From Phoronis australis (lineage: Eukaryota > Phoronida > Phoronidae): DNA of 21,238 nt. The stretch spans positions 1,205,133-1,226,370 of the forward strand of contig NMRA01000059.1 in NCBI GenBank assembly GCA_002633005.1. Direction: 5' to 3'. Positions within the stretch are counted from its first letter, which is position 1, and every line of letters starts with the position of its first letter. Of this stretch, positions 1 through 12,200 are shown one piece after another. A model generated the notes under the pieces. It was given only the letters and a program-made list of their open reading frames with translations. It did no database searches and was not told the DNA's origin. The translations under genes and the position numbers were made by a program.

Positions 1-103
1 TTTTCCCAATTTAGTGTGACCTGTTTACGGCTGACTGTGATCTGTTTATGGCTAACTATACCCAATTCCTAAAGCAGGGGTTCCTTAATGCCAACCGACA
101 TAC
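1..103. other. Start of intron 17
   Basis: Intronic sequence beyond the exon 17 donor. Two similar 20-odd-bp phrases (gtgacctgtttacggctgac and gtgatctgtttatggctaac) lie next to each other at about 16-56, a small imperfect tandem repeat. Confidence 0.6.
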
Positions 104-258
104 CTGAATCCAACATTGGAGAACATCTCCTGGTGCCAGATACTATGATTTCTCCGGTCCCTGTTGTATGGATTATGCATCATCACCAGCAGGGTGTGGT
201 CACGTTTGTGATAATATGTGTCCATGTATTGGTAGAAATAGGAGGCCTTTTCAATGAC
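104..258 (-). CDS. SPAG17: SPAG17 exon 17 (last exon in window)
   Basis: Encodes residues 862-912 plus two bases of an Arg codon. [18 protein letters not shown] and SNVGFR match YYRTQDNSLLLVFHNPMN and SNVGFR of vertebrate SPAG17. The acceptor is TTTTCTTGCAG|GTC and the donor is TTCAG|GTATGT, phase 2. The next exon lies to the left of base 1, outside the window. Confidence 0.92.
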
Positions 259-3200
259 CTGCAAGAAAATTGAGCAATTAATAGAAAGTACACGTTCAAG
301 TTCTGGTGGAAACAGGCTACCTTTTGAGTGACTTGCAAGAAAATTGACCAATCAGAGACTCCGTACTATCCAAGCAATGGCAGAAATAGGAAGCATTTTA
401 AATAACCAACAAATGTTGACCAAGCAGACTTAATTGAGCGACTTGAAATGCATCATCTGCTTGAGAGCAGCAGCTTAGAAAGCTTACATGACAGTAAAGA
501 GACCAGAATGACCATTGGAATTCTTAAAGAACAAAGCAATTCAATTCCAAGTAAATGTAAAGAGGAGCCAAGAGAAAACTTGACTTACAGTGAATTAAGT
601 TATTGACTGGACACAAATCATCAATTTTGACAACAACATGATAGAATATGTGTTCATAAAGTTTCTACTGCAACAGCATGAAAATGTGCATAGAAAAAAT
701 TCTACACTTTGCCAAACACAATGTCCTGTTCACATCAACTAAATCAGGTTACAGTTTTTTCACAGCTGCAACTTTCAGTTCAGCCACACCCAAGATTTAA
801 AACTGTTAAAACTCACAAGATCCTGCTTTAGACACTAGAGGCCATTGCCATTAAATTCATTTCATGAACACCAAATCCACTAAGGGCTGAGAGTATAGCG
901 GTCTTAGACAAAAGGCTATAATTTTTACAAACACGCTGACTGTTCACAACGGGATGTAACTTTTGCAAGTGCTTGCTAATCCATCATCAGAGAGGGTTAT
1001 AAGCATGTTGTAGTTACAGCTTTTACGAGTGGTTTTCAACTACTCCGACAAACAGTTATAACCTTCAAACTGGTTTTAAAGATACAACCGTTCACAGGAC
1101 ATTAGTTTACACACAAATGTTTTTGACTTACGCCTTAAATTGAATTTAATGGCAACCCAAAACCAGTAAAGCCAGCATGTAAGTTAGACATACCTGCAGG
1201 AGAACGTTAGGCTCAAAATGTTCCGCATAGCACCACTCAGACAAGTCTCTCCTTTGCGCCAAGACCACTTGATCCATCGTCTCTTCAACATTGATATCTA
1301 CAGGTGCCTCTCCCACAGTAGGAGAAGGAGGAGCGTCCTTATCAAAGTGAACAGATGCTACAGACGACGACCGTGATAGGTTCCCTCCAGATTTCTTCAG
1401 AATACCCGAACCACCCATCGCGGCGAGATCAGATGCAATTTCCATGTCCACCATCTCATCTGCCACAGGTTTAGGGGAGCCACTGCGACTTTTGGAGGCT
1501 GAGCCAGTCCTCTCCATTTTTCCTCCAGAACTGGGTCTCTTCGCTTTAGTGGCTGACCCAGGTCTTCCAGATTTACTAGGGGTTCTGGGTCTGTCGGATT
1601 TTGTGCCCGAACCGGGCCGATCTAATTTACCAACCGACCCCGACTTTCGCACTTTCCCAGCCGACGGAGGACGTTCAGGAGGGGTAGGTTGCAGGTCACC
1701 AGAGCCCAATCTAGGGGGCTGCGTGGCTGATCCAGGTCTGGCACCTACAAACAATTATACTTTAAAATAAATGCTATTTTTTTCTTTGTGATCTTTCCAA
1801 TGTGAATCCATTACATTTTATGTTAGTTTGCAATGGACAATATTGCATAATTCCACAAACAATGAAACGCTGGCACTATTTTTGACATTTGATAAATGAA
1901 CTTATGAGTAATCCAATTTGCCATATTTTAATGTACCCATTACAAGCAGTCATGGAGGTATGGTAATTGTTTATCTAAAAATCAATCTCTATAACTTAAC
2001 AGGAGCAACTGAACGCAGAGTGTTGAAATGCGTCCACCAATGCACTGTAAATCATTTCTTCTAGGAGTGTTTATTTGTACGAATCATAAAAATGGTAATT
2101 AGATGGCTCAGAATACAATTGAATCCACCCCAAAATGGGAAGGTGTCGTCATCTCTCAAAATTATTAAGGTGTTGTCATCTCATTAATAGAAACCAATTT
2201 ATCAATTTCCATAAAAACCTGCCAACGAGTTTCAAAGATGCAGAGGACAACATGGGGTAACAGCGCCAGTTGCATGGTTCCAATCCAAATGTCGTCGCTG
2301 TCCATCGTCAACTTCATATAAATACACTTGCCAAATTTAATAAAGATCTTGAAGAGGGTTTAGGAGATACAACCATAGATGTAAACACTGCCACTAGGAG
2401 GTGCCACGAGTGGTCTGAAAATCATCATCAGCAGCCATCCTCTTCATAGTAGAAACATTAATGCCAATTTTCATCCTTAGAGTGGTTTGGTTGATAGAGC
2501 TAGGGCGGATGCCAAAAAAACTCGAAAACAGTAAAAATCCTCACTAGGTGATACAAAATACCTTAAAACCCAACCAAAAATGGGAGGTTAGCATCATCTC
2601 ACTAATAAATGCCTATATGCCAAATCTCATGAAATATGTTGAGGACCTCAGAAAACTTGAAGATACAGAGGTAAACGTAAAAAAATACGATCTGTCTGAA
2701 AATCGTTGTCATCTGTTGTCAACTTCATTTAAATACGCTTCCAAAATTTAATAAAAATCCTGCAGAGTGTTTAGGAGATACAGCCAAGGCATAGAAACAA
2801 ACAAAATTGCCACTAGGAGGCGCCACAGTAGTCAATCGTCAGCAGCCACATGTATGCCAGTTTTCACAATCATCCTTAGAGTGGTTTGGTTGATAAAGAG
2901 GAGGACGCCAAAAACAGACTTGAAAACAGTAAAAATGGCCACTAGGTGGTACAAAATACCTCAAATCCATCCAAACACGCGAGGATAGCATCATCTCAAT
3001 AATAGATGCCTATGTACCAATTAAATTTCATGAAAATCCATTGAGGACCTTTTGAAGAAACAGAGGTAAATGTTAAAAACCTAAAATTGCCACTTATAAG
3101 GGGCACACTAGTTGTCAAATCCATAAGAAATTTGTTGTCATCTGTCTTCAGCTTCATAGGAACAGTCATGACTGCCAAATCTCATCAAGATCCTGCGAGG

Positions 3201-6200
3201 GGTTTAGGCGATACAGCTGCGCATGCCAGATGCCCGGACAGAAAGAGATGATGGCAATATACGCATACGTGGGCGCATATTAAGCATTTTCCTCTTCAAA
3301 TATCTTTAGGCGTATTTAGCTCATTAAGAATTACGGTTATAATGTTATAATGTTATAATGCTATAATGCTATAATTCAAATCCTAACAGATAAGAATCAT
3401 TTAGTGTGTAGTACAGGCAGTACACGTGTTGTGGCATCTCACGCTACAATTTACTACAGTAATTCTGCACGTATTTACCTTTTTATTGTTAGCTATCTTC
3501 ACAAAAGTAGAAATCAAGAATATTTTAGAGTACTACAAGCATGGATTGTAGTGTGATGATGCCATAATACAGCATTTGTTGAAACTCACATAATTTGCAA
3601 AAAGATTATAGCCAGTGAAAATGACCTTGGCAACAATTTGTAAGCGAACCATCGCAACAGGAGGCACACATTAAATAATTACAACAAGCAATTAAAAATA
3701 TGGATTTTGCCTGCTTCCAACTGACCTGATCTGGGATCAACAACGTCTGCTATCTGCTCTTCTTCCTCTATATTCACTTCCTCTCCCGCCATGAAGGCTG
3801 GATAAGGGTCGTCCCATGGGATGCTTGGCTGACTGATTTTGGTTTTGGACAGGCGAATCACTCCATCTTCTGTAGGTTGAGTCAGCTCCATACACTCAAA
3901 CACAAACTGCTTGAAGGCTCTGTCCACCTCTAGGAATGACAAACACATGAAGTTTACGGTGATCCCATAAATTTCTGGCTCACGTACTTATCCTCATGAA
4001 ACATTTTTACATTTTTTGTACTTTTCGTGCACCAATTTAGTTTCCTATTTGTCCAATACTCCTGCTGTTTTCAAACACTGGTGGTTGCAACAACTTGAAT
4101 TTTAGGCAACACATTTTTCTTAAGAAGTTTTTCATTTTTTTGTAGTCATCCCATATTATTATGGAGTGTGGAAACACTTCAAAATCATGGCAGTCACATT
4201 GAAATTCCTATGCATAATATACATTAAACTGATCGGAAAACAATTTTCTGAAATGTACTATGATTATGGCCAAATCTACACAATTACTGTCATACCTCAT
4301 TATACATGAACCTTTCACGGGTTAATGCATTTTTTTGCGAGTCAGAAAAATGTAAAATATCCCATTTTTGTTGGAAATGCAATTGTTGTTAAAATAAATG
4401 AAAAAAATTGCTTTGATCTGCAATGTCAAATTTGTACTTTTTTACGATACTTACCTGACTGACAGAGGCCCCCAGTGGAGCAGAAATGAATTAACTCCTG
4501 CAGTCGTGCTGCCCTCTGTTTGGCCAACTTGGAACTAGGAGCTGGAAAGTTGGACATTTTGAAAGCTGGCAAAAACTTGAGCATGCTCAGTTCAGCTTCT
4601 TTGGGGTTGAATCCATTGAATTCTTTGAGATGTTCACATCGAATGCTGATGTCATCCAATTGGTTGATCAGTCTCGGCTGTGTAGGAGGTTTGGGTTTTG
4701 GTTCTGGTGGGCTAAATTCACCAGCCAACAACTACAAGGTCAAATAAATGAGAATTGTTTAAGACCTTAAATTGTCTGTGACATAAAGTAAGGGACATAT
4801 TACACAGAAACATAAATTTAAACTTTTATTACACAGAAACATAAATTCAAACTTTTCATAATCACGTGATGATGCAAGAAAGTTAAACAAACATTGTCTT
4901 CATACTTCATTTTGTAAATAAATTTGTTTTGACTTTTAAGCCAAAATTGAAATTTTGTTAACTAGCTCTCATAGTCAAATCGGTTCATTTACACTGTTGT
5001 CAACATATTTTTGTTCTTCTGCGCTACTGATTTTAAACTCTTATCCTTATACTTAATGATCTCCAACCTGCACATCCAAGGGACTAATTTCATAGAATTT
5101 ATACACTTACATACACATATCACTATAGCAACAAGGTGTTATAATATTTATAAAATGGGATTTCCTCATTTAGTCCCAAACCATAATGTGACATAATGGA
5201 GATATAATGAGGTTCTGTTTAAAAATAGGTTTGAACAAAAGACTGTAACCCACTCAATAGATTTCCACTCCAAGATAGAAAGCATAATGCTCTCTTATTG
5301 GCAACTGAAGATTGTGTGTGTAAGGTTTACACACAAAATTTGCATAATACTAAGGCAGAGTATTGTTATCACTCTCAATATAACACACATTGACCAGCTT
5401 CACTCACTTGTCTCTCCTCATCTGTCAAGACCAAGTTAAAAGCAATCTTGCTCAAGTGATCAGCAAGAGTAGTATCCAGGTTGTCTGCTCGTTGAGTTGG
5501 CCCCTTCTCACTAGGGGGCTCTTTATCCTGCTCACTAGCAACAACCTGCAGATCAAATGTGGAGTTATTCAACCAATAACATGCAATGCTTTAATTACAT
5601 GTACAAATTCCCAAAATGATTTCCAGATTATAAAAATAAACTAAGTGTTATTTTAAAGGTAAACCACTCAGTAGCTACATGTAATCAAAATTGTTGTTTA
5701 ATGGCAGGTGTAAAGGAAAATCATAATAACAATGTTTACTTTTGCCAAAAAATTGAAATAATAAAATGCTACGTTGCCAGCACATTGTTTAATAAATAGG
5801 TGAAGATTTATTATAAGCTGTTGCACCGAGACAATAATCAAAGAAAGCAATAGTCTGTTCCTATAAAGTTCTTCAAATCATTCCACAGAACACTGTAATT
5901 AAAGGTACACTGCCTGCTCAGTGAAACTCTACCTGTTCCAACATGCAGTGCATTATGAGTGGCACACTGACGCTTTCATTGGGTATCTGGCTCATCAAAT
6001 CACTGTAGTAGCGTGTGTCCACCTCTATAGGCAGCTCTTCTGTATCATCCACTTCTACCGGCTCCTCTACTGTCTTCACTTTCTCCTTCCCCTTGTCCTT
6101 CTTCTCTTCTTTGCCAGCAGGTGGTGCTGCAGAGGTCACTGACCTTTCTTCTACAATAACGTACAGAGTTGTTTACCTAAATTCCACGCTACGGTGTACA

Positions 6201-9200
6201 AAAACTAAACAGCATTGACATAAAAAACAATTAGGATTTGAAATGAAAATATTGAAAATTGTTCTCATGCAACACTGATGAATAAATAAAATGCCAAAAT
6301 TCAAATCAAGAAAAGCTTTTAAATGATTTATTTGCAACTTATCTAATCATTATACATGCTTACTTTGGCATCCAATTACAGATCCAAAAGGATGAAACAA
6401 CCCTGTCTAGTAATAATACGCATTGCTCTTTTGGGGGCAACCTAAAGCATCTCATATACCATTACCAGTCCCCCTAGACCTAATACTTGATTGTCACCTT
6501 GCAACCTTGTGTTGCTAGGTAAGGACTGCATACAAATCCCATATGGCAACATTAGGGCTCTTCCAATTATGAAGGGATGATAGAATATCAACAACAAAAT
6601 GAATGCCATAATTAACTGTGATGCGTGCCATTGTAGTCGTGCTCACTTAGAGAGACACATGACTATAAAACAAAAGGGAAATTGTACGAGCTCCACAATG
6701 GCATTGAACTGTTGTTGCACAAAAGTGTCTCATACTTAACTCATTCCCAGAAGCAGTGGATAATGGACATCTTTGGTAAAAATGCCTCAAATGGGACACT
6801 GTGCACAGACTGTACAATGCTTAGATGGTTGAAATCATTCCACACCCTTTTTTCTGACTGTACTATGTACTTTGCACAAAATAGCCTAAAAACTACAATG
6901 ACCCAACACTGAATAAGATGTTTCGGGTTATATAAATTACAAAGCAAGTAAAAAGCATTCCAGGCGATTTACATCAACCAATTTCAATTAAAACAAATAT
7001 CTGGCGACCTCGCTTTGGAAGAGCATGCAACTCTTTTGAATGAAAATTGAATATTTTTAACACCAGACCAAGGTTTGCGCAGCTTTAAAGTACTGTACCT
7101 GCAGCCGGTGGGGGTTCTCCATTGACAGGTACGTGGTACAACTTCAGGTTGGCTAAGTAATTTTTGTATTGCCTCCTGTAGTCAATGAGGTCATATATCA
7201 TGCACGCAATGTCTTCAAACATGTCCGTGCCAAACTTTGTCTGTGGAAAAGCAAGTAAATGTCTTGAACAAGAATATTTAAGAAACACGCAGTCAAAGGA
7301 CCAGTCTTAACAAATCAATGTCAGTCTACACTCAAAGTTTCTTATAATGGTTCTTTCCCTAGAAATTGATCATCACATTTGTAACAAAGAAGTCAAACAC
7401 ACCTTGCTTTCATTGTCTGTCAAATCACTAGGCACAATGGAGTCGCTGACAACATACTGGAGTCTGGCTACGTCCTCGAGGATTTTGGATGAGCCACTGC
7501 GTAGAATGGGGAGTATGTCCTTCCAAAATAAGGACAACTCTTTGGTGTCCTTCTCCTTTTGAAGCCTGGCCTCTTCCTCGGCCACTAGAAGTGGAAAAAA
7601 TGGTATATATATACATACATGCGTGCGTGCGAGCGTGTGTGTGTGTGTGCATGTGTGTGTGTGTGTGTGTGTGCAAATGGCATCAGTTGCTGAAAAGATT
7701 ACGAAGAACAAAATTGAAAAGTTCCTTTATTTATAATAATATATTATAATATATTAATAATAACATATATTTAGAATCATCTTACTCAGGCAAAAGTGAA
7801 AGTACCTGACTTCAGATAGTATGAGTAGTTTATGTATTTGCAGGATTATGAATTTGGCATAATTTCATTAGACTCAGAAAACTAATTTTGTAAAACTTTA
7901 CAGGAAAATTTTTAGCAATTCTGCACTGCATACATAATTCACAAACCATTATACTTCCCTCCCAATAATTTTCACTAAAACAGAAATATGTGCAAACAAT
8001 TTAGGACAAATGGAGAATCAAATAACCCCTGGAAAAAACATAATCATGGAAAGAACTTATTGAAAGAACTTTTAAAATATTAAAAAATAACAAATCTGTC
8101 TGTTCTTTTTAGGTATGATCTTCCGAAATGTAGTTCAGAACAAATAGGTGCAATGGAGGTCAGAGAGAAATGAAATTATAAGCTCCCAACACAAACAATA
8201 GGCACTAAAGACAATGCAGGGCTGAGCAATGACTAAGGCATCTTACCCATCTTTGTGCTGCGCACACTGACTCGTGACAACCGAGATGGCATGTCTAATA
8301 ATAACATCAATTAATCATTTCACTTAAAGTAACACAGTTCAGAATTTCAAATCACTTTTTACAGCAAACATGCACTTACAATAGTAAACAATTTACTTCC
8401 TAAACATCGACTATAGCTTATAAACTCATGCAGAATCAAATATGCAATAGCTGGCTCAACAAGATAGCAAACACACTGCACATTCAACCACACAAATGCA
8501 ATACAGACGGCGCGCTTCTAGGGGTATTTAATATGTATATCATAAAAATAGCCACTAGAGGGTGCAAAATAGATCAAATCCATCCAAAAGCTTGGAACAT
8601 GTCATTAATTATTTATTAGAAAGATATTTACCAAATTTTGTAAAAATCTGTCAAGAAACAGACTGAGGAAAATAGGGGGCATAGCGTTCATCAGATAAGT
8701 CAAAGTTGCCGTTGTCTGTTGTCTTACTTCATATAAATACACTTGCTAAATTCAATAAAGTTCCTGCTGCGGGTATAGGAGATACAGCTATAGGTGCAAA
8801 ATTATAATAAAACTCAGACTAGGAGGTGCCACAGTAGTCAAAGTCACTGGAAAATCACTGTCAGCCGAACTCTTCACGCTAAATTTTCATAATCATTCTT
8901 AGAGTGGTTTGGTTGACATAGGGGTAGCCTACAAAAAAACAGACTTGAAAACAGTAAAAAATGGCCACTAAGTGGCGCTAAACACCTCGAATCCATCCAA
9001 AAATAGGAGGATAGCATTACATCATGAACAGATGCCCATGTGCCAAATTTCATAAAAATCCATTGAGGACCTTTGAAGATAGAGAGGTAAACGTAAAAAA
9101 AACTAAAATTCTCACTAGGGGACACACTGGTAGCCAGATTGGAGCAAAAATTCATAGTCTTCTTTTGTCAGATTCATAAGTACACATACACCAAATCTTA

Positions 9201-12200
9201 CTAAGATGCTGTGAGGTGTTCAGGAGATACAGCTGCCTACGCCGGATGACCAGAAAGACATAGATGACAGCAATATGCACCCAAATATAAATGTGTAGGC
9301 AGATAAATACTGCAATACTAGAGGTATGCAATACTAGTGGTATGCAATACTAGAGGTATGCAATACTAGAGGTATATAGACAAGACACATTTATAGACGT
9401 AACACGGAAGGAAAATGTGAAAAATAGATAGCAGCATTTCTTCATTCAGCTGAACTTAAAATATCAATTTTACAACAATTTGTGGGCTTCCCCAACATGA
9501 TCAAAAATCATACACATGCAAAAAGGAATCACCGTTGCATTATTAGCATCAGCTCTACAGCCAAACATGGTTCACTTGCAATCAACAGCCAAACATGGTT
9601 CACTTGCAATCAACAGCCAAACATGGTTCACTTGCAATCAACAGCCAAACATGGTTCACTTGCAATCAACAGCCAAACATGGTTCACTTGCAATCAACTG
9701 GCACATAGCAAAGATTTAAGAACACGTTCTGTTCTACAGCATAGCAATTGTTATACTATTGCAAGACACTCACCCTTTTTGGCACTCAAACTCTTTTTAG
9801 CTAAACAAAATATGATAATTTCTCACCAATTTAGAATGCAACAATAGAAATTGAAATTTTATTTTCTCATTTTTCCATGACAGGTAGCCCCAAATAAATG
9901 TTTTTCCATGATCACATTCTGCACAATAGCTACCACCAAGCAATAATAGAAAAGAATTGCGACAATTCACAACCATATTTAGAAGCCCCCAATGAAAATG
10001 AAAAAACAAATTATGACTATTATTTTTGTCTGAAATTGTTGAGATTTTACTGTATTGCCTGTTCACAAGCACTGGCAATTGAGGGCTAATTAACAGAAAC
10101 CTTATTGTTGACTGTGAGATGGCAATGATGGCAGTAGGGTCAAATCATGCTGCTATCATTCAACAAAGCTATACATCAGTTTTCAACCAAAAATCCACTT
10201 TACCCAATGGATTCAAGTTTAATGTACCCCCCTGTGACATCTCTCAGCAGCAACACCACTGGAACAGCTATACATAATAAGGTTTTGCATAATGACGTGT
10301 TTCAATTTTGATGCAACCACCCACAGTGTGATAGAAAAAATGGAAACAGAAAATTCAAAATGAGTATGGAGTTTTCTTTCCTTCAATGTAACTACATGCT
10401 GTTTCAAAAACATTTCAACAAGGACAATTTAGAAGGATTAAATGCTTGAAACGTTCCTTTTGAAGTGAATGAGAAGTTGACTTTCATGCTACTGCAAACC
10501 AGCATTAACATCAAACTAGTCCAGATGTCCCAACTTCTTCTCAACTCAGAAGAACAATTATTTGTTTCTTAAAAAGGAACCGACAGTTCATTATTGCTAG
10601 AAAAGACCATGCTTGGCACTTTAAATGACTTATTGTGACAAGCCAACTTATTCAACCATGGTCTCAACCAATAACAAAGCCAGAAATCACTTCTAATTTT
10701 AGTAACAACATAACTGTAAGTGCTCAGATTCATTTTTTTTCACAGAAAGCAGGTTAACCGCAGCTTCATTTTGTAGTAACAGCAAACAATTGCCAAGCTC
10801 TTCAAGGTCAGACATTTTGGGCATGGAGATGATAAATAGTCAGCATAGTTGCTTAGAATTTTGCTGATCATTGTGAATAGTGGGTGTTGTTCACACACAA
10901 TAGGAAATTGACATGCAAGGTCAGTGAAAGTAGTCCTTCATGAATGCTGCTCTGTAATTCAACAGTCCCAGTTGCACTTTGCGAGTAAACACTGCTTTAC
11001 AAAAGGTTTATGGTCCTGATTGAGAAGATACTCGTTTTATTGTCCTGTGGATCTATGAATAGCCAACTCCGAACGGATGCAACGATGCAACGTACACAGA
11101 ACATAAAAAATGATTGAAAGAACATTGCTCAGTTACCACAAGTGTCAGGAGTCTGAATGCCAGCATCTAAACCTGTCCATTTTAAATTCATCCAAAGTAA
11201 ACACTTACTGACAGTCTTTTCATCCTTCTCTGGCTGCTGACCATCCTCAGGAATTTGTGAAGGAGGAGGAGGGGCAAACCTGTCATAACTTTCAGATTCT
11301 ATCTATAAAGAGACAAAATGAAACGATCAGATAAATCATCATCCTCTGCATGATATTCGATATTTGTCAACGTCAACACAAACATCTGTTTTTAGCAATC
11401 GTTGTAGCGGAGATTTTACAATAATCTATGAACCTATACCACAAAGAAACATAATTACTACCTGAAAAACACCCATATCTTGACTAAACTCTTTCCTCTT
11501 ATCAACTCATAACATAAAATCAAATGATGGTCTTGCCTCTTGACAAACCCACCAGAAATTAAAACAACTAAAACTATCCCTTTCTATCAACGGTTCTCCC
11601 ATTGAGAATGTTGACAAGTTTAAGTACTTGGGCTTTACTTTAGATCCCAATCTTAAATTTAATACGCACATAGATCATATCACAAAGAAATTATCTAAGA
11701 AAATCGGTGTACTTAAACGTCTAGGCAAATTTCTTAATGTCCGTACTCTTAAGACCCTTTACCATTCTATTATTCAGCCTCATATTGATCATTGTTTACC
11801 GGTTTGGGGGCACACTAGTGACACACTTGTAAACAAAGTCCAAGTAATCCAAAATAGAGCCGCCAGGGCTATCCTGGGTACTAAAATTAGGGACACTAGG
11901 GTTGACGACTTGTATTCCAAGCTGGGATTTATGAAAATAAGACAAAGAAATAAATATCTCTCTGCCTGTTGTATGTACAGATGTATCAATGGCTTGGCTC
12001 CAGCATATCTCAGCAGTAAATTCAATAGCAGCCAGGCAGTATATTCTACACGTTCTTCTGTTGCTGGCAATGTTTATTCTAAAAAAATTAAAACCGAGAC
12101 GGGCAAGAGATCTTTTATCTATGCAGCTGCTATAATATGGAATTCTTTTAGCCCAGAAATTAAACGGTCCAATTCAATTACTACCTTTAAAGTAAATATT

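Noticed and set aside
1444-1770. Plus-strand frame opposite exon 16
   Set aside because: Shadow of the GC-richer minus-strand exon, whose conserved SPAG17 motif and splice sites decide the strand.
2260-2290. tRNA B-box-like phrase ggttccaatcc inside dispersed repeat copy 1 (a possible tRNA-derived SINE)
   Set aside because: No convincing A-box at the right distance, and the phrase is not found in the other copies.
9482-9847. Plus-strand frames through the 28-bp array
   Set aside because: Two frames are open through the same perfect array, and flanking sequence has no coding character.
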